Source of the DNA: DATIXD01 sp035518875
GTDB lineage: Bacteria > Pseudomonadota > Gammaproteobacteria > Methylococcales > Methylococcaceae
Reading direction: 5' to 3'
Length of the DNA: 15,406 bases
Assembly: GCA_035518875.1 (NCBI GenBank)
Contig: DATIXD010000399.1
Location: 1 to 15,406 of the forward strand
Below, piece after piece: positions 14,461-15,406 of this stretch. The position numbers were made by a program, and so were the translations under genes. The notes below the pieces were generated by a model, which was not told where the DNA came from, made no database searches, and saw only the letters and a list, made by a program, of their open reading frames with translations. Position 1 is the first letter of the stretch, and the number at the start of each line of letters is the position of its first letter.

Positions 14461-14502
14461 CTGGCGGCGCTGTCACTCAAAGCGGCGGGAATTTGCCGCC
14501 AG
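14461..14502. repeat. GC-rich inverted repeat after the TonB-receptor gene
   Basis: CTGGCGGC (14461-14468) and GCCGCCAG (14495-14502) are perfect 8-bp arms with a 26-bp loop, and an inner GGCGG/CCGCC pairing (14484-14500) competes with them. It is 70 bp past the stop of the TonB-receptor gene. It may protect or end that transcript, but no T-run follows directly. Confidence 0.4.
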
Positions 14503-14572
14503 TTCCAGGTGACGGCTTATTTGAAGGAAGCGGTGAGCGGAAGTCTGGTCACTGGGAGAAGGGATGTGCGCC

Positions 14573-15406
14573 CTAGAAATGGTAGGTAAACCAAAGGCGG
14601 AAATTGCGGCCGTCTTGGGGAATTAGATCCACTGTGGTTTGTTGTCCGGGGACATTGGTGTATTGCTTATCCAGAAAGTTGTAAATCGAGCCGGAAATGT
14701 CCAGATTCGGAATCAGCTGATTGGCGGTAAGCGTCAGGTTGACCACGTTATAGCTGGGAGAGTTGCTGACTTTCGATTGACGGTCACTCACGAATTGCCA
14801 TTCAATGCCTGCTCGTAGGCGTTCGCTGTAAAGCGGGGTCGATAGATTCAATTTGGCCAGGTGCTTAGGGGAATTTATCAACCACCCGCCGGTGTCTTGG
14901 TCTTTGGCGTAGGCAAACGCATAGCTGCTACGCAGACGGGTGCCGTTGCCCCAACGATATTCGTTTTCGAATTCCAGTCCTTGGGTTTGTACGGACTGGC
15001 TGTTGGCAAAGACCAACAGGCCGTCTGTAGGATCTGTTACCTGCCTGATCAGGTCGTTGATGTCATAGCGAAAGGCTGTGGCGGTGAGGCGGAGATTGTT
15101 CGTGGGCTGGTATTCGGCCACCACTTCATAGGTCTTGATATGCTCCGGCCCGAGGCCGGTGGGCGGTTTCGAGCCCTGCGTGGCGTAGCGGAGTTCGTAC
15201 AACTCGGGGACGCGAAATGCAGTGCCGTAAAGCAGCTTGAGTGCCAAGTCATTCCTGGGCTTGACGATCATGGCAAGGCGTGGATTAATGGCGCTTAGGC
15301 CGGGAAGGCTGTAATAATCGTAGCGGAGACCGGCATTGAACGACAGGAAATCGAATGGCGTGTATTCGTCCTGAAAATAAAATCCGTACCGGTAACTAGA
15401 CGTGTC
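14573..15406 (-). CDS. TonB-dependent receptor, C-terminal part (truncated by window edge)
   Basis: The last 277 residues of an outer-membrane beta-barrel receptor; the frame is open to the right edge, so the signal peptide, TonB box and plug lie outside. Barrel strands are visible as alternating aromatic/polar stretches: YRYGFYFQDEYTPFDFLSFN, GLRYDYY, LKLLYGTAFRVPELYELRY, LRLTATAFRYDINDLI, GLEFENEYRWGNGTRLRSSY and GIEWQFVSDRQS. The chain ends with FRLWFTYHF, whose terminal phenylalanine is the usual signal for insertion by the BAM complex. YGTAFRVPELYEL and the TYEVVAEYQ strand resemble receptors for siderophores, cobalamin or metal chelates. The ligand cannot be decided without the plug. 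Confidence 0.9.
   Translation of the reverse strand, partial: DTSSYRYGFYFQDEYTPFDFLSFNAGLRYDYYSLPGLSAINPRLAMIVKPRNDLALKLLYGTAFRVPELYELRYATQGSKPPTGLGPEHIKTYEVVAEYQPTNNLRLTATAFRYDINDLIRQVTDPTDGLLVFANSQSVQTQGLEFENEYRWGNGTRLRSSYAFAYAKDQDTGGWLINSPKHLAKLNLSTPLYSERLRAGIEWQFVSDRQSKVSNSPSYNVVNLTLTANQLIPNLDISGSIYNFLDKQYTNVPGQQTTVDLIPQDGRNFRLWFTYHF

Noticed and set aside
1..15406. CRISPR array, tRNA gene, insertion sequence or integrase
   Set aside because: I saw no regularly spaced direct repeats, tRNA cloverleaf, transposase motif or attachment-site duplication in the window.

Overview
The window looks like a chromosome segment from a gammaproteobacterium of moderately high GC content. The reasons are the sdhC-sdhD-sdhA-sdhB-sdhE-ygfX order, an E. 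coli-type succinate dehydrogenase with two small haem-anchor subunits, a yoaA-tsaB pair, and a yciO / site-2 protease / scpA-scpB-rluB cluster. A Methylococcales- or Chromatiales-like host is possible, but this is a guess from general gene order and not something the sequence proves.

Layout. Positions 32-147 are a 5S rRNA gene, the last gene of an rRNA operon whose 23S lies off the left edge, followed by a strong intrinsic terminator (159-196). A promoter-bearing gap leads into the sdh operon (526-4139), which makes succinate dehydrogenase and its flavinylation factor SdhE, with a YgfX-like membrane protein overlapping the end of sdhE (4099-4536). A second group follows: a small TPR lipoprotein (4712-5245), the YoaA/DinG-type Fe-S helicase (5246-7174) and TsaB for tRNA t6A synthesis (7171-7857). 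A third group runs from 7959 to 11537: YciO, a membrane site-2 protease, the condensin subunits ScpA and ScpB, and the 23S pseudouridine synthase RluB. All of this is tightly packed housekeeping DNA on the plus strand.

From 11542 to the right edge everything is on the minus strand and has an accessory character, with lower GC in places. It holds a diguanylate cyclase (11542-12444), an SMR-type small transporter (12667-13014), a GNAT acetyltransferase fused to a sensor-like N-terminal domain (13059-14321), and the C-terminal part of a TonB-dependent receptor running off the right edge (14573-15406).

The most interesting part is the pair formed by the cyclase and the acetyltransferase. Residues 1-135 of both proteins are collinear without a gap. 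About 60 % of residues 42-135 are identical by hand count, and beyond that point the two proteins carry unrelated output domains (GGDEF versus GNAT). Their upstream DNA is also related. Each has the same sigma-54-type -24/-12 promoter (GG-N10-GC) 47-49 nt before the start codon, matching at 17 of 20 bases, and each has an inverted repeat about 75-100 bp upstream of the predicted transcription start. This suggests a duplicated promoter-plus-sensor module driving two outputs, c-di-GMP synthesis and an acyl transfer, under one RpoN-dependent activator.
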